Shown here: piece by piece, positions 5,807-6,116 of the stretch | How the letters are laid out: each line of letters opens with the position of its first letter | Position numbering within the stretch: position 1 is the stretch's first letter | Assembly: GCA_028291845.1 (NCBI GenBank) | Contig: JAQGNM010000194.1 | Location: 1-6,116, forward strand | Direction of reading: 5' to 3' | DNA length: 6,116 nt | Source: Massilia sp. | GTDB lineage: Bacteria > Pseudomonadota > Gammaproteobacteria > Burkholderiales > Burkholderiaceae_D | Program-made: the position numbers and the translations under genes | Notes under the pieces: model-generated | Told to the model about the DNA's origin: nothing | The model's database searches: none | What the model saw: only the letters and a program-made list of their open reading frames with translations

Positions 5807-6116
5807 TATTTATCCTTTGATGGGTGAAGCAGTTTTTCGACGAAACGCAGAGTCTGACCAATCTGGAAACTGGAGGCGTGGCCGGCGCCGAACGCGGGAC
5901 AGGCATAACGTGCCGCAAGCAGCCAGGGAGAACGGCCGCCGGAAGTCACGCCCTGCGCGGGATCGATCATGTAGCCAACCCGCTCCGCGATCACCTCTTT
6001 CGTATGCAGGTCGATGACCTGCAGGGAACTCCCGGCGATCCATAATTTTCGGTCTTCCGTCGTCGATATGTCGCGGAAGTCAACGCCATAACGCGGCGCG
6101 GGGCCGGCCGCCGGCT
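5806..6116 (-). CDS. Putative lipoprotein copy 1, C-terminal 102 residues only (5' end outside window)
   Basis: The frame is open from the right edge (first whole codon at 6114) to the TAA at 5808-5806. The 102 residues align without gaps to residues 164-265 of copy 2, identical at 77 positions by hand count. Conserved blocks are PRYGVD, DIST, EDRKLWIAGSSL, EVIAER, DPAQG, GGRSPWLLA, YACP and LRFVEK. Differences cluster after YM, around the ACP segment and in the last four residues. The N-terminal half with any signal peptide is off the edge, so export is assumed from copy 2. The internal ATG at 5994 is not the start, because homology continues upstream of it. The stop shares a base with the start of the truncated lipase (TAATG), the same junction as between copy 2 and the intact lipase. 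Confidence 0.88.
   Translation of the reverse strand, partial: PAAGPAPRYGVDFRDISTTEDRKLWIAGSSLQVIDLHTKEVIAERVGYMIDPAQGVTSGGRSPWLLAARYACPAFGAGHASSFQIGQTLRFVEKLLHPSKDK
5813..5818 (-). promoter_or_regulatory. Ribosome binding site of the truncated lipase
   Basis: AAAGGA lies six bases before the ATG at 5806 and is part of the last codons of lipoprotein copy 1. It is stronger than the corresponding site of the intact lipase. Confidence 0.7.

Larger units (their letters stand above)
5372..6116 (-). repeat. Direct repeat, copy 1 (ends where the lipase is truncated)
   Basis: This is the partner of the repeat at 4096-4840. Protein identity by hand count is 75% over the lipoprotein part and 88% over the lipase part. 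Homology stops abruptly after the codon for lipase residue 145, inside a GGCGCC-rich stretch. Confidence 0.9.

Noticed and set aside
1..6116. Search for type I secretion genes, transposases, tRNAs or phage genes
   Set aside because: None is visible; the whole window is filled by the four overlapping minus-strand frames.

Overview
The window looks like a high-GC proteobacterial chromosome fragment, most likely betaproteobacterial (an Oxalobacteraceae-type genome is my guess from protein style alone; no phylogenetic marker is present). Everything real lies on the minus strand, so transcription runs from the right edge to the left. Four reading frames overlap end to start with no intergenic space, so they probably form one transcript. 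Its promoter lies beyond base 6116 and its terminator beyond base 1. There is no RNA gene, insertion sequence, CRISPR array or gene-free stretch over 300 bases.

In order of transcription: (1) 6116-5806, the last 102 residues of an exported, probably lipid-anchored protein (copy 1). (2) 5806-5324, a 160-residue reading frame matching the first 145 residues of an RTX lipase but broken off before the catalytic serine. (3) 5327-4530, a complete 265-residue homologue of gene 1 (copy 2). (4) 4530-1, a very large RTX lipase, open for 1510 codons and still open at the left edge. It has a class-3-lipase-like hydrolase domain with a GYSLGG nucleophile elbow, a helical linker, and long glycine/aspartate-rich calcium-binding RTX arrays interrupted by beta modules.

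Genes 1+2 and 3+4 are two copies of one two-gene module, lipoprotein then lipase. The copies align without a gap at a constant offset of 1276 bases (5372-6116 against 4096-4840). In copy 1 the lipase has collapsed to an N-terminal stub, while reading-frame overlap with the next gene is preserved (TAATG, ATGA, TAATG junctions).

The most interesting reading is that the small exported protein protects the producer from, or is otherwise dedicated to, the large secreted lipase, as in lipase effector/immunity pairs. Duplicated protector genes and a decayed toxin copy fit that pattern. This is inference; the sequence directly shows only the pairing, the coupling and the duplication. Two further structural observations are a 46-residue higher-order period in the RTX array and a sharp patch of near-identity between the two lipase 5' ends that suggests gene conversion.
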